Shown piece after piece: positions 54,734-64,000 of a stretch of 64,000 nucleotides of DNA. This DNA is from Streptomyces seoulensis (lineage in GTDB: Bacteria; Actinomycetota; Actinomycetes; Streptomycetales; Streptomycetaceae). Position 1 is the first letter of the stretch, and every line of letters starts with the position of its first letter. Location: positions 1,488,001-1,552,000 of the forward strand of contig NZ_CP032229.1 of NCBI RefSeq assembly GCF_004328625.1. The letters run 5' to 3'. The notes beneath the pieces were generated by a model, which was given only the letters and a program-made list of their open reading frames with translations, was not told where the DNA came from and did no database searches. The translations under genes were made by a program, and so were the position numbers.

Positions 54734-56161
54734 TCAGGCGCCGAGTTCGCGGACCGCGGCCGCGAACGCGTCGCCGCGCTGGTTGTAGTTGGTGAACATG
54801 TCCATGGAGGCGCAGGCCGGGGCCAGCAGGACGGTGTCGCCCGCCTGGGCCAGCCGCTTCGCCTCCGTCACCGCCTGGAGCATCGCCCCAGTGTCGGTCC
54901 GGTCGAGGTCCACGACGGGTACTTCCGGGGCGTGTCGCGCCAGGGCCTCGCGGATCAGCGCGCGGTCGGCGCCGATCAGGACGACCCCCCGCAGCCGCTT
55001 CGCGGAGTTGGCCACCAGCTCGTCGAACTCGGCTCCCTTGGCCAGTCCCCCCGCGATCCACACGATCGGCTCGTAGGCGGCCAACGAGGCTTCGGCGGCA
55101 TGGGTGTTGGTGGCCTTGGAGTCGTCCACGTAGGCCACCCCGTCGATGTCGGCGACGTGGGCGATGCGGTGGGCGTCGGGCTTGAAGGCACGCAGACCGT
55201 CGCGCACCGCCTGCGGGGGGACCCCGTAGGAGCGCGCGAGGGCCGCCGCGGCAAGGGCGTTGGCGATGTTGTGCGGGGCGGGCGGGTCCACGTCGGAGAC
55301 CTCGGCCAGCTCCTGGGCGTTCTTCTGCCGGTCCGCCACGAAGGCGCGGTCGACCAGGATGCCGTCCACCACGCCGAGTTGGGAGACGGCGGGCGCCTGG
55401 AGCGTGAACCCGACGGCCCGGCAGCCCTCTTCGACGTCGGCCTCGCGCACCAGGTCCTCGGTGCGCGGGTCGGCCACGTTGTAGACGCAGGCGACCTTGT
55501 TGCCCTCGTAGATGCGGCCCTTGTCGGCGGCGTAGGCGTCCATGGAGCCGTGCCAGTCGAGGTGGTCCGGGGCGAGGTTGAGGACCGCGCCGGACCAGGC
55601 GCGCAGGGAGGGCGCCCAGTGGAGCTGGTAGCTGGACAGCTCGACGGCGAGCACGTCGTACTGCTCGTCGCCGAGGACGGCGTCCAGCAGGGAGACGCCG
55701 ATGTTGCCGACGGCGGCCGTGCGCAGGCCCGCCGCCTTGAGGATGGAGGCGAGCATCTGGACGGTGGTGGTCTTGCCGTTGGTGCCGGTGACGGCGAGCC
55801 AGGGGGCCGCGTCGGGGCCGCGCAGCCGCCAGGCCAGCTCGACGTCGCCCCACACGGGGACGCCCGCCTCCTCGGCGGCCAGGAACAGCGGCTTGCCGGG
55901 CTGCCAGCCGGGCGCGGTGACGATCAGCTCGGTGCCTTCGGGCAGGGTGGCGCCGTCGCCGAGGCGGACGGTGATGCCGAGCGCCTCCAGTTCCGCCGCC
56001 TGCTCGCGGGCGCGGGCGTCGTCGCCGTCGTTGACAGCCGTGACGATCGCCCCGCGCGCGTGCAGCGCCTTCGCGGCCGGCAGGCCGGAGACGCCGAGTC
56101 CGGCGACGGTGACGTGCTTGCCCTGGAATTCGCTGGGCCCCGAAGGCACCGAGAAGGTCAC
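54734..56161 (-). CDS. murD: UDP-MurNAc-L-Ala:D-Glu ligase
   Basis: Adds D-Glu to UDP-MurNAc-L-Ala. 475 residues. Motifs: VTVAGLGVSGLPAAKAL, ATP-binding AVTGTNGKTTTVQML, VELSSYQLHW, NLAPDHLDWHGSM, PDAHRIAHV and DDSKATNTHAAEASL. The GTG start at 56159-56161 overlaps the mraY stop as GTGA. All Mur ligase motifs intact. Confidence 0.97.
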   Translation of the reverse strand: MTFSVPSGPSEFQGKHVTVAGLGVSGLPAAKALHARGAIVTAVNDGDDARAREQAAELEALGITVRLGDGATLPEGTELIVTAPGWQPGKPLFLAAEEAGVPVWGDVELAWRLRGPDAAPWLAVTGTNGKTTTVQMLASILKAAGLRTAAVGNIGVSLLDAVLGDEQYDVLAVELSSYQLHWAPSLRAWSGAVLNLAPDHLDWHGSMDAYAADKGRIYEGNKVACVYNVADPRTEDLVREADVEEGCRAVGFTLQAPAVSQLGVVDGILVDRAFVADRQKNAQELAEVSDVDPPAPHNIANALAAAALARSYGVPPQAVRDGLRAFKPDAHRIAHVADIDGVAYVDDSKATNTHAAEASLAAYEPIVWIAGGLAKGAEFDELVANSAKRLRGVVLIGADRALIREALARHAPEVPVVDLDRTDTGAMLQAVTEAKRLAQAGDTVLLAPACASMDMFTNYNQRGDAFAAAVRELGA

Positions 56162-57231
56162 TTGTCCGCTGCCCATCCCGCGTAGAAGAGGCCCAGTCCG
56201 ACGATGACGCAGATGCCCTGGATGATCCAGAAGCGGACCACGACAAGGACTTCGGACCAGCCCTTGAGTTCGAAGTGGTGCTGGAGCGGTGCCATCCGGA
56301 AGACGCGCTTGCCGGTGAGCCGGAAGGAGCCGACCTGGATGACGACCGACATGGTGATGAGGACGAACAGGCCGCCCATGATGGCCACCAGCAGCTCCGT
56401 GCGGGAGAGGATGGCCAGGCCGGTGAGGACACCGCCGAGGGCGAGCGAGCCGGTGTCGCCCATGAAGATCTTCGCCGGGGAGGTGTTCCACCACAGGAAG
56501 CCCAGGCAGGCGCCCATCAGGGCGGAGGCGACCACCGCGAGGTCCAGCGGGTCGCGCACCTCGTAGCAGGCGGCCGGGTTGGTCAGGGTCATGGCGTTGG
56601 CGCAGGACTCCTGGAACTGCCAGACACCGATGAACGTGTAGGCGCCGAAGACGAGCACGGAGGCGCCGGTGGCCAGGCCGTCCAGACCGTCGGTGAGGTT
56701 CACGCCGTTGGACATGGCGAGGATCATGAACAGCGCCCAGACCACGAACAGCACCGGGCCGATGGTCCAGCCGAAGTCGGTGATGAACGACAGCTTGGTG
56801 GAGGCCGGCGTGTTGCCCCGGTTGTCGGGGAACTGCAGGGCGAGGACGGCGAACCCGATGCCGACTATGAGCTGGCCGGCCATCTTCGCCTTGGCCCGCA
56901 GACCGAGCGAACGGCGCTTGACGATCTTGATGTAGTCGTCGAGGAAGCCGACCAGGCCCATGCCGAACATCAGGCCGAGCACCAGCAGGCCGGAGTAGGT
57001 CGGCGACTTGCCGGTGATCACCTTGCTGAGGAAGTACGCGGCGATCGTGGCCAGGATGAAGGCGATACCACCCATGGTCGGCGTACCGCGCTTGCTGGCG
57101 TGCTCGCGCGGGCCGTCGTCGCGGATGTACTGGCCGTACCCCTTGCGGGCGAGGAGCTTGATCAGCAGCGGGGTGCCGATCAGCGTCAGGAAGAGACCGA
57201 TGACGCCCGAGAACAGGACCTGGTTCATCAT
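56158..57231 (-). CDS. mraY: Phospho-N-acetylmuramoyl-pentapeptide transferase
   Basis: Makes lipid I from UDP-MurNAc-pentapeptide and undecaprenyl phosphate. 357 residues, ten helices. Motifs: GTPTMGGIAFIL, FLDDYIKIVKRRSLGLRAKAK (DD pair), NLTDGLDGLA (catalytic Asp), MGDTGSLALGG and MAPLQHHFELKGWSE. ATG at 57229-57231 overlaps the murF stop (ATGA). The target of several uridyl antibiotics. Confidence 0.98.
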   Translation of the reverse strand: MMNQVLFSGVIGLFLTLIGTPLLIKLLARKGYGQYIRDDGPREHASKRGTPTMGGIAFILATIAAYFLSKVITGKSPTYSGLLVLGLMFGMGLVGFLDDYIKIVKRRSLGLRAKAKMAGQLIVGIGFAVLALQFPDNRGNTPASTKLSFITDFGWTIGPVLFVVWALFMILAMSNGVNLTDGLDGLATGASVLVFGAYTFIGVWQFQESCANAMTLTNPAACYEVRDPLDLAVVASALMGACLGFLWWNTSPAKIFMGDTGSLALGGVLTGLAILSRTELLVAIMGGLFVLITMSVVIQVGSFRLTGKRVFRMAPLQHHFELKGWSEVLVVVRFWIIQGICVIVGLGLFYAGWAADK

Positions 57232-58643
57232 CGGGCGGCGACCTCACCCTCGGTGCCGGCCTCGGCGAGCGCCTGCGCGACCCGCTCGAGACCCACCGAC
57301 CGGGACGCCTTCACCAGCACGACGTCCCCCGGACGCAACTGCTTGCGCAAAAGGTCGATCGCCGCCTGTGCGTCGGACACGTGCACCGACTCCTCACCCC
57401 ACGAACCCTCGTTGTATGCGCCCAGTTGCAGCCAGGAGGCTTCGATGCCACCGACCGCGACGAGCTTGCTGACGTTGAGCCGGACGGCGAGCCGTCCGAC
57501 CGCGTCGTGCTCGGCGAGAGCCTCGTCCCCCAGCTCGGCCATCTTGCCGAGCACCGCCCACGTGCGGCGCCCCTTGCCCATGGCCACGAGCGCCCTGAGG
57601 GCGGCCCGCACGGACTCGGGGTTGGCGTTGTAGGCGTCATTGACGATGGTCACGCCGTCAGGGCGCTCGGTGACCTCCATGCGCCAGCGGGAGAGGGTGC
57701 CCGCCCCGGAGAGCGCGGTCGCGATCTCGGTTGCGGACATGCCCAGCTCATGGGCGACGGCGGCCGCGGCGAGCGCGTTCGACACGTGATGCTCACCGTA
57801 CAGGCGCATGGTCACATCGCTTGCACCGGAGGGTGTGTGAAGCCTGAAGGCGGGCTGTCCGCTGTCCGTGAGTCGTACGTTCTCGGCGCGTACGTCCGCT
57901 TCGGCCGACTCTCCGAAAAGGATCACCTTCGCCTTGGTACGGGAGGCCATCGCGCGCACCAGCGGGTCGTCGGCGTTGAGGATCGCCGCGCCGCCTTCCG
58001 CCGCCGGAGGCAGGCTCTCCACCAACTCGCCCTTGGCCTGGGCGATCTGCTCCCGGCCGCCGAACTCGCCGATGTGGGCGCTGCCCACGTTGAGCACCAA
58101 CCCGACCTTGGGCGGGGTGAGTCCGGCCAGGTAGCGGATGTGCCCGATGCCCCGGGCGCCCATCTCCAGCACGAGGAACTTCGTCTCCTCGGTGGCGGAC
58201 AGGGCGGTCAGCGGCAGCCCGATCTCGTTGTTGAGCGAGCCGGGCGTGAACACGGTCGGCGCCTTGCCGCCGAGCACCTGGGCGATGAGGTCCTTGGTGC
58301 TGGTCTTGCCGGCCGAGCCGGTCAGCGCGACGAGGGTCGCGCCGAGCCGTTCGACGACATGGCGGGCGAGGGCGCCGAGGGCCTCCTGGACGTCGTCCAC
58401 GACGATCGCGGGCACGCCGACGGGACGCGACGCCAGTACGGCGACCGCGCCGGCCTCGACGACCTGGGCCGCGAAGTCGTGGCCGTCCACCCGCTCGCCG
58501 ACGAAGGCGACGAACAGGGTGCCGGGCACCACCTCGCGGGAGTCCCGGACGACCGGGCCGGTGACCTGGACGGACGTGTCCGGTATGTCGTGCGTCTGCC
58601 CGCCGGTGACTGCTGCGATCTCGGCGAGGGAGAGGGCGATCAC
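57228..58643 (-). CDS. murF: UDP-MurNAc-tripeptide:D-Ala-D-Ala ligase
   Basis: Adds D-Ala-D-Ala to the UDP-MurNAc-tripeptide. 471 residues. Motifs: ALTGSAGKTSTKDLIAQVL (ATP), LVLEMGARGIGHI, NVGSAHIGEFGGR, and VNDAYNANPESVRAALRAL. GTG at 58641-58643, four bases after murE. The P-loop serine GSAGKTS is a normal MurF form. Confidence 0.97.
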   Translation of the reverse strand: MIALSLAEIAAVTGGQTHDIPDTSVQVTGPVVRDSREVVPGTLFVAFVGERVDGHDFAAQVVEAGAVAVLASRPVGVPAIVVDDVQEALGALARHVVERLGATLVALTGSAGKTSTKDLIAQVLGGKAPTVFTPGSLNNEIGLPLTALSATEETKFLVLEMGARGIGHIRYLAGLTPPKVGLVLNVGSAHIGEFGGREQIAQAKGELVESLPPAAEGGAAILNADDPLVRAMASRTKAKVILFGESAEADVRAENVRLTDSGQPAFRLHTPSGASDVTMRLYGEHHVSNALAAAAVAHELGMSATEIATALSGAGTLSRWRMEVTERPDGVTIVNDAYNANPESVRAALRALVAMGKGRRTWAVLGKMAELGDEALAEHDAVGRLAVRLNVSKLVAVGGIEASWLQLGAYNEGSWGEESVHVSDAQAAIDLLRKQLRPGDVVLVKASRSVGLERVAQALAEAGTEGEVAAR

Positions 58644-58647
58644 AAGT

Positions 58648-60327
58648 TCATCCCTGGGTGTTCTGGATAGCTTCGCGGAGCACCTGGCGGTCGTCGAAGG
58701 GACGGATCACGCCGGCGATGTCCTGGCCCTGCTCGTGGCCCTTGCCCGCGACCAGCACCGTGTCACCGGCGGCGGCACGGCCCACGGCGGCGGCGATGGC
58801 GGCGGCCCGCTCCTCGAACAGCAGCACCTCGCCCCGCTCGTGCGTGGGGACGGAGGCGGCGCCTTCGAGCATGGTCGCCAGGATCGCCAGCGGGTCCTCG
58901 GAGCGGGGGTTGTCGGAGGTCAGTACGGCCGTGTCGGCGTACCGGGCCGCGGCCGCGCCCATCGGGCCGCGCTTGGTGCGGTCGCGGTCGCCGCCGCAGC
59001 CGAGCACCAGGTGCACCCGGCCCTTGGTGACCTTGCGCAGCGCCTTGAGCACCGACTCGACCGCGTCGGTCTTGTGGGCGTAGTCGACGACGGCGAGGTA
59101 GGGCTGTCCGGCGTCGACGCGCTCCAGGCGGCCGGGGACGCCGGGCACGGCGGCGATGCCGTCGGCGGCGGTCTGCGGGTCGATCCCGGCGGCGGCCAGG
59201 GCGGCCAGCGCGGCGAGGGTGTTGGCCACGTTGAACGGGCCGGGCAGCGGCGAACGGGCGTGCACGCGCTCGCCGTTCGGGCCGAGAGCGGTGAACGTCG
59301 AGTCCATGGGGCCGGTCTGGACGTCCTCGGCGCGCCAGTCGGCGTCCGGGTGGCCCTCGGCGGAGAAGGTGACGACCGGGACACCGGCCTCGGTGACGAG
59401 CCTGCGGCCGTACTCGTCGTCGGCGTTGACCACACCGAGCCGGCTGCGCTCGGGGGTGAACAGGCTCGCCTTGGCCTGGAAGTAGTCCTCCATGCCGGAG
59501 TGGAACTCCATGTGCTCCGGGCTGAGGTTGTTGAAGACCGCGATGTCGAAGACGCAGCCGTCGACCCGGCCGAGGACCAGGGCGTGGCTGGAGACCTCCA
59601 TGGCGACGGCGTCGGTGCCGCGTTCGCGCATGACGGCGAACAGGGCCTGGAGGTCGGTGGCTTCGGGGGTGGTGCGCTCGGACTTGATGCGCTCGTCGCC
59701 GATGCGGGTCTCGACGGTGCCGACCAGCCCGGTGGCCCGGCCGGCCGCGCGCAGGCCGCCCTCGATCAGGTAGGCGGTGGTGGTCTTGCCGGAGGTGCCG
59801 GTGATGCCGATCTGGAGCATGTCCCGGCCGGGGTGCCCGTAGATGGTGGCGGCCAGCTCGCCCATCTCCGCGCGCGGGTCCTCGACGACCAGGACCGGCA
59901 GGCCGGTCGCGGCGGCGCGGTCGGCGCCCGCCGGGTCGGTGAGGACGGCGACGGCGCCCAGGCCCGCCGCCTGGGTGGCGAAGTCGGCGCCGTGCAGTCT
60001 GGCGCCGGACAGGGCGGCGTACACGTCACCGGGGCGGACGGCCCGGGAGTCGTGGGTGATCCCGGTGACGCCCACGGGCTCGGCGGTCTCGGCGGGCGCG
60101 GCGGTACCCAGTTGACCGGCCAGTTCCGCGAGGAAGATGGCGGAGACCTGAACCGGTCGCGGCGGTCCCGGATTTGTCACGGAAGCGCCTTTCTGAGTGG
60201 TTTGGGACTGATCGGCGTGTGGCACGGCGGTGAGCGTACCGGGAGTACCCGCTCCGGAGCTAAAACGGGGCTCGCGGCCGGTGCGGTGGGTCCCTCGGTT
60301 CCCGTCGTCGGGAGTGATCGTTGTCAC
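58648..60327 (-). CDS. murE: UDP-MurNAc-L-Ala-D-Glu:diaminopimelate ligase
   Basis: Adds diaminopimelate to UDP-MurNAc-L-Ala-D-Glu. The first residues (from GTG 60325-60327) form a 49-residue extension; a GTG at 60178-60180 (VTNPGPPRPVQV) is an alternative start with a fair ribosome binding site. Motifs: GITGTSGKTTTAYLIEGG, EVSSHALVLGRV, and DNPRSEDPLAI, the DAP-specific DNPR. 559 residues with the extension. LL-DAP is the expected substrate for Streptomyces. Confidence 0.96.
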   Translation of the reverse strand: MTTITPDDGNRGTHRTGREPRFSSGAGTPGTLTAVPHADQSQTTQKGASVTNPGPPRPVQVSAIFLAELAGQLGTAAPAETAEPVGVTGITHDSRAVRPGDVYAALSGARLHGADFATQAAGLGAVAVLTDPAGADRAAATGLPVLVVEDPRAEMGELAATIYGHPGRDMLQIGITGTSGKTTTAYLIEGGLRAAGRATGLVGTVETRIGDERIKSERTTPEATDLQALFAVMRERGTDAVAMEVSSHALVLGRVDGCVFDIAVFNNLSPEHMEFHSGMEDYFQAKASLFTPERSRLGVVNADDEYGRRLVTEAGVPVVTFSAEGHPDADWRAEDVQTGPMDSTFTALGPNGERVHARSPLPGPFNVANTLAALAALAAAGIDPQTAADGIAAVPGVPGRLERVDAGQPYLAVVDYAHKTDAVESVLKALRKVTKGRVHLVLGCGGDRDRTKRGPMGAAAARYADTAVLTSDNPRSEDPLAILATMLEGAASVPTHERGEVLLFEERAAAIAAAVGRAAAGDTVLVAGKGHEQGQDIAGVIRPFDDRQVLREAIQNTQG

Positions 60328-60372
60328 GGGCTCGTTCCTGGTGGTCGGTGCCTGGTTCCGGTGGGGGCGGGG

Positions 60373-62334
60373 TCAGGGCTTGTAGGAGACGGGCAGGGCG
60401 GCGGCCTTGGCTCCGGTCGGCGGCACCTGGAGGGTCTTGAGCGCGAACTCCATCACCTGCTTGTAGACCGGACCGCAGATCTGGCCGCCGAAGTAGCTGC
60501 CGGAGGTGGCGTTCTGGATGGCGCAGTAGACGGTGATGCGGGGCTTGTCGGCGGGGGCGAATCCGGCGAAGGACGAGGTGTAGCCGTGGTACCTCCCGGT
60601 GGCCGGATCGACGCGGTTGGCGGTGCCGGTCTTGCCCGCGACCCGGTAGCCGGGGATGCGGGCCTTGACGCCGGTGCCCTGCTCGTCGTCGACGACCGAC
60701 TCCAGCATCTGGGCGACGGTCTTGGCGGTCTTCTCGCTGACGACCCGGGTCCTGGCGGGCTTGGGCGCGGGGGCGAAGCGGCCGTCGGCGCCCTTGGTGC
60801 CGCGCACCAGGGTGGGCGCGACGCGTACTCCGCCGTTGGCGATCGTGGAGTAGACGGAGGCGGCCTGCATGGCGTTGATGGAGAAGCCCTGGCCGAAAGG
60901 GATCGTGTACTGCTGCGAGGTGGACCACTTGGCCGAGGGCGCGAGGATGCCCGGTGTCTCGCCGGGGAAGCCGAGCCCGGTGTAGCGGCCGATGCCGAAC
61001 TGGCGCAGGTACGAGTAGAGCGTGCCGTTGGCGGCCGGCTGGGTCTTGCCGAGCTGGCCGGCGGCGAGGATGGTGCCGATGTTGCTGGACTTGGCGAGCA
61101 CCCCGTTGAGGGTGAGGTACCAGGTGGCGTGGTCGACGTCGTCCTGGAAGAGCCGGTCGCCCCGGTGCAGCCGGTTGGGTACGACGACATGGGTCAGCGG
61201 GGTGGCCGCGTTCTCCTCCAGCACGGCGGCCATGGACATCACCTTGGCGGTCGAGCCGGGCTCGTAGGCGTCCTGGAGGGCGGGGTTGCCCATGGCGGCG
61301 GAGTCGGCCTTGGAGAGGTCGTTGGGGTCGAAGCCGGGCGAGTTGGCCATGGCGAGGATCTGGCCGGTGGCGGTGTCCTGGACGACGACGTAGCCGCGGT
61401 CGGCCTTGGACTTCCTCACCTGCTCGGAGATGGCGTTCTGCGCGGCCCACTGGATGTCGCGGTCGATGGTCAGCTCGACGTCGCTGCCGGGCACGGCGGG
61501 CGTCTCGGTGGAGCCCACGGTGGGCACCTCGCGGCCGCCGGACTGGGCGTAGCGGATCTTGCCGTCCTTGCCGGAGAGCTGCTTGTCGAGCTGCTGCTCG
61601 ATGCCGCCGCCGCCCCGGCCCTCGCTGTTGACCCAGCCCAGTATCCCGGCGGCCAGCTCCTTGTTGGGGTACACCCGCTGGCTGCTGGGGTCGGCGAAGA
61701 CCCCGGCGAGCACATTGGGGGTGCCCTTCTTGACGAAGGCGGCCTTGAGGTCCTTGATCTGCTTCCAGACCTGCGGGGTCTGCCGGTTGGCCAGCCGGGC
61801 GTAGCGGGACCGCTTGTTGGCCGGGCGCAGCTTCTTGACGAGCGCTTCCTGGTCCTGGCCGAGGATCGGGGCGAGCAGCGCGGCGGCCTGCTCGGGCCCG
61901 TCGGAGATCTTGAGCTGTTCCCTGTTGAACATCATCGGGTCGGCGGTGATGTCGTAGGCGTCCTCGCTGACGGCGAGGGCGACGCCGTTGCGGTCGGTGA
62001 TGCCGCCGCGCTCGGCGGTCAGGACGTGTGCCACATAGCGGTTCTGCTCGGCCTTGGCGCTGTAGGTGCTCGCGTCCACCGCCTGCACCTGGAGGAGGCG
62101 CACGGTGAAGGCGGTCAGCACCAGGGCGAGGGCGAGGCCGACCAGGCGCAGCCGGGGCCGGGGGCTGCCGAGCCGCAGGGCGGGCTTGGCCGGGGGGCGC
62201 CGGGGGCCCAGGGGGCGGCGGGCGGGCCGGCCCTGGGGGGCGGGACGGCGGGGGGCCGCGCTCCGGGGGCGGGGCGGCCTCGCGGGTCCGGGCACGCGGC
62301 GGCGCGGCGTTTCCCTGTCGGACACTTCCGTCAC
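60373..62334 (-). CDS. ftsI: Septal penicillin-binding protein FtsI (PBP3-like)
   Basis: Class B PBP, septal transpeptidase. 653 residues: Arg/Pro-rich cytoplasmic tail (about 1-55), one membrane helix (about 56-75), N-terminal pedestal, and transpeptidase domain. Active-site motifs: STAK in YEPGSTAKVMS, SSN in LAKSSNIGTI and KTGTA in RVAGKTGTANRV. GTG start at 62332-62334 overlaps the ftsL stop. Beta-lactam target. Confidence 0.96.
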   Translation of the reverse strand: MTEVSDRETPRRRVPGPARPPRPRSAAPRRPAPQGRPARRPLGPRRPPAKPALRLGSPRPRLRLVGLALALVLTAFTVRLLQVQAVDASTYSAKAEQNRYVAHVLTAERGGITDRNGVALAVSEDAYDITADPMMFNREQLKISDGPEQAAALLAPILGQDQEALVKKLRPANKRSRYARLANRQTPQVWKQIKDLKAAFVKKGTPNVLAGVFADPSSQRVYPNKELAAGILGWVNSEGRGGGGIEQQLDKQLSGKDGKIRYAQSGGREVPTVGSTETPAVPGSDVELTIDRDIQWAAQNAISEQVRKSKADRGYVVVQDTATGQILAMANSPGFDPNDLSKADSAAMGNPALQDAYEPGSTAKVMSMAAVLEENAATPLTHVVVPNRLHRGDRLFQDDVDHATWYLTLNGVLAKSSNIGTILAAGQLGKTQPAANGTLYSYLRQFGIGRYTGLGFPGETPGILAPSAKWSTSQQYTIPFGQGFSINAMQAASVYSTIANGGVRVAPTLVRGTKGADGRFAPAPKPARTRVVSEKTAKTVAQMLESVVDDEQGTGVKARIPGYRVAGKTGTANRVDPATGRYHGYTSSFAGFAPADKPRITVYCAIQNATSGSYFGGQICGPVYKQVMEFALKTLQVPPTGAKAAALPVSYKP

Positions 62335-62924
62335 CTGCCGGGGGTCGGGGTGGTGGGGGCGGACCGGAGGGCGCCGCCCGGCGCGGGAGTCGTGGCGGCG
62401 GGTCTCACCGGGGTGCCGCTGGGGGTGCCGGCGGGGGTGCCGGCCGGTGCGGCGGTGGGCGTGGCGGCGGGCGGCGCGCTCGGCGTCGCCGGGGCCGGGG
62501 CCGTGCTCGGGACGGCGGTCAGCGCCTCGGGGGCGCGGGGGCCGGTGAGGACGGCGGAGCGGGGGGCTGCGCTGGGGACGCCCTTGACGCTGCCGTCGGG
62601 GCCGAGGAAGGCGGGGTCGCCGCCGGGGACCATGCCGAGTTCACGGGCGCGGCGCTGGAGGGCGTCGGGCGCGGAGTACGCGTCGATGTCCCGCTGGAGG
62701 GCCTGTTCCTCGTCGGTGAGGCTCTTCGTTTGGCGCTTTATGTCGTCCAGCTCGAACGACCCTTCGCTGAGCGCCGAGTTGAGCACCAGCAGGCCGAGCA
62801 GGCCGCCGCCCAGGAGCAGCACGACGAGGAGGACGAAGGGGGTGCGGGCCGCGCGGGCGCGGCCGGCGGGGATGAGCCGGGCGAGCCGGGCCGCCCTCCC
62901 CCGAGGTGCGGGCTTGGTGCTCAC
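62331..62924 (-). CDS. ftsL: FtsL-like cell division protein
   Basis: 197 residues. Basic N-terminus, one membrane helix (about 27-49), then a coiled coil (SEGSFELDDIKRQTKSLTDEEQALQRDIDAYS) and a Thr/Pro/Ala-rich extracytoplasmic tail with repeated TPxGTP units. It fits FtsL, partner of FtsQ and FtsB. Start at GTG 62922-62924 follows GGAGGGAC. The long low-complexity tail is a Streptomyces feature. Confidence 0.85.
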   Translation of the reverse strand: MSTKPAPRGRAARLARLIPAGRARAARTPFVLLVVLLLGGGLLGLLVLNSALSEGSFELDDIKRQTKSLTDEEQALQRDIDAYSAPDALQRRARELGMVPGGDPAFLGPDGSVKGVPSAAPRSAVLTGPRAPEALTAVPSTAPAPATPSAPPAATPTAAPAGTPAGTPSGTPVRPAATTPAPGGALRSAPTTPTPGR

Positions 62925-62967
62925 TGTCCCTCCCGGCGGGTCGTGGCACCCGGCCGGCCCCGTCCGT

Positions 62968-63924
62968 TCACTCGGCGTCCTCCCGGATGCGCTCGACACC
63001 CCGGAACCTGGCCGGGGCGGCCCGGCGGTTCTCGGCGATCTCCTCCTCGGTGGGAAGTTCGGCACCGCGGGTGAGGAGCTTGAGGCGGGGCTGGTAGCGC
63101 TCGGGCACGACGGGCAGCCCGGGGGGCGCGGTGTTGGCGGCGCCGGCCGCGAAGACCTGCTTGACCAGCCGGTCCTCCAGCGACTGGTACGACAGCACGG
63201 CGATCCGCCCGCCGACCGCGAGCGCCTTCACCGCGGCCGGCACGGCCCGCTCCAGTACGGAGAGTTCGCCGTTGACCTCGATGCGCAGGGCCTGGAAGGT
63301 GCGCTTGGCCGGGTTGCCGCCGGTGCGCTTGGCGGCCTGCGGCAGGGCGTCCCGGATCAGCTCGACCAGGCGGGCGCTGTTGGTGAACGGCTCCTTCTCG
63401 CGCTCGCGGACGACCGCCGAGACGATCCGCTTGGCCTGCTTCTCCTCGCCGTACGCGCGCAGGATGCGCACCAGTTCACCGGCCGGGTAGGTGTTGAGGA
63501 CCTCGGCGGCGCTGACGCCGGTCGTCTGGTCCATGCGCATGTCGAGCGGGGCGTCCTGGGCGTAGGCGAAGCCGCGGTCGGCCTCGTCCAGCTGCATGGA
63601 GGAGACGCCGAGGTCGAAGAGGACGCCCTGGACGGCCGGGATGCCCAGGCGGTCGAGGACCTCGGGGAGTTCGTCGTAGACGGCGTGCACGAGGGTGGCG
63701 CGGTCGCCGTAGGGGGCGAGGCGTTCGCCGGAGAGGCGGAGGGCTTCCTTGTCCCGGTCGAGGCCGATCAGCCGGACCTCGGGAAAGCGGGCCAGCAGGG
63801 CCTCGCTGTGGCCGCCGAGGCCGAGGGTGCAGTCGACGACCACCGCTCCCGGCCGCTCCAGGGCGGGTGCCAGCAGGTCCAGGCACCGCTGGAGCATCAC
63901 CGGGACGTGTCGACTCTCGGTCAA
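62968..63924 (-). CDS. rsmH: 16S rRNA m4C1402 methyltransferase RsmH (MraW)
   Basis: 318 residues. SAM-dependent methylation of C1402 in 16S rRNA. Motifs: [20 protein letters not shown] (SAM), [45 protein letters not shown] and [14 protein letters not shown]. The start appears to be TTG at 63922-63924 ([11 protein letters not shown]); the next in-frame start, GTG in VMLQRCL, would trim eight conserved residues. First gene of the dcw cluster in the window. The 76 bases before it show no clear promoter. Confidence 0.96.
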   Translation of the reverse strand: MTESRHVPVMLQRCLDLLAPALERPGAVVVDCTLGLGGHSEALLARFPEVRLIGLDRDKEALRLSGERLAPYGDRATLVHAVYDELPEVLDRLGIPAVQGVLFDLGVSSMQLDEADRGFAYAQDAPLDMRMDQTTGVSAAEVLNTYPAGELVRILRAYGEEKQAKRIVSAVVREREKEPFTNSARLVELIRDALPQAAKRTGGNPAKRTFQALRIEVNGELSVLERAVPAAVKALAVGGRIAVLSYQSLEDRLVKQVFAAGAANTAPPGLPVVPERYQPRLKLLTRGAELPTEEEIAENRRAAPARFRGVERIREDAE

Positions 63925-64000
63925 GGGGGCCTCTCATTCCGGCGGGCGGTACGCACTGCCGGGTCCCCGCCCGCTCCGTGAAGGGGAGGCCCGCCGGCGC

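Noticed and set aside
58138..63981. Very long open frame on the plus strand opposite the murE-ftsI-rsmH genes (and similar long frames opposite dnaE and ileS)
   Set aside because: High GC makes antisense frames open by chance; composition is Val/Gly/Ala/Arg-rich without domains, and the minus-strand genes are certain.
1..64000. tRNA, rRNA genes and CRISPR arrays
   Set aside because: None seen: no cloverleaf-like TTCGA/TCC arms in place and no regularly spaced repeats.
1..64000. Secondary-metabolite or phage-defence cluster
   Set aside because: Genes are conserved core functions; the ABC pair and NYN protein alone do not make such a system.

Overview
The window is a GC-rich chromosomal segment from an actinomycete, almost certainly a Streptomyces. 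Evidence is the strong G/C third-position bias, frequent GTG starts, an LL-/meso-DAP type MurE, a dual-function PriA (HisA/TrpF), a DivIVA with a long Gly-Pro-Gln-Met insert, an ileS T-box, and a gene order that, from memory, matches the trp-his-dnaE-ileS-dcw region of Streptomyces coelicolor. I see no phage, CRISPR array, tRNA or rRNA gene, and no secondary-metabolite cluster. One insertion sequence and two copies of a palindromic repeat are the only clear mobile DNA.

Layout. (1) 1-8.7 kb, minus strand: hisI-trpE-TIGR02234 membrane protein-HGxxPAAW protein-DUF2752 protein-trpC-trpM-trpB-trpA-DsbA-like-lgt (lgt runs off the left edge). (2) 8.8-9.9 kb, plus strand: a TIGR03085 protein and a VOC protein. 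(3) 9.9-16.9 kb, minus strand: a tight histidine operon hisD-hisC-hisB-(54-aa membrane protein)-hisH-priA-ridA-hisF-MFS exporter, with coupled or overlapping junctions nearly throughout. PriA supplies the TrpF step missing from the trp cluster. (4) 17.1-25.5 kb: a divergent membrane protein, a hypothetical protein, a LON-domain protein, YbaK, a DUF2567 protein, an ABC exporter pair, a NYN-domain protein and a 57-aa basic protein. (5) 25.6-42 kb: dnaE, DUF2252 protein, a membrane protein, a second DsbA-like protein, PhoD, an intact IS481-family element, an alpha/beta hydrolase, an MscS channel, a Na+/H+ antiporter, GNAT, RluD-type synthase, lspA and a DksA-type zinc-finger protein with a histone-H1-like tail. 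(6) 42.2-45.7 kb: a translational T-box leader and ileS. (7) 45.8-64 kb, minus strand: the division and cell-wall cluster rsmH-ftsL-ftsI-murE-murF-mraY-murD-ftsW-murG-[repeat]-ftsQ-ftsZ-ylmD-ylmE-sepF-yggT-divIVA.

How the genes work together. Blocks 1 and 3 make tryptophan and histidine and share PriA. Block 7 makes the lipid-linked peptidoglycan precursor and the division machinery. lgt and lspA are two consecutive steps of lipoprotein maturation at opposite ends of the window.

The most unusual things are: a repeat family whose outer end TAGGG(C/T)CTGTCTTCC... supplies the TAG stop codon of both phoD and murG; an IS481-type element inserted exactly into the CTAG at the far end of one copy, with a 6-bp CCTAGC duplication that also supplies the transposase stop codon; an isoleucyl-tRNA synthetase with GAHH instead of HIGH; and a DksA-like protein with a lysine/alanine tail. 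I did not find a convincing wholly new multi-gene system; most genes belong to conserved, recognisable families.
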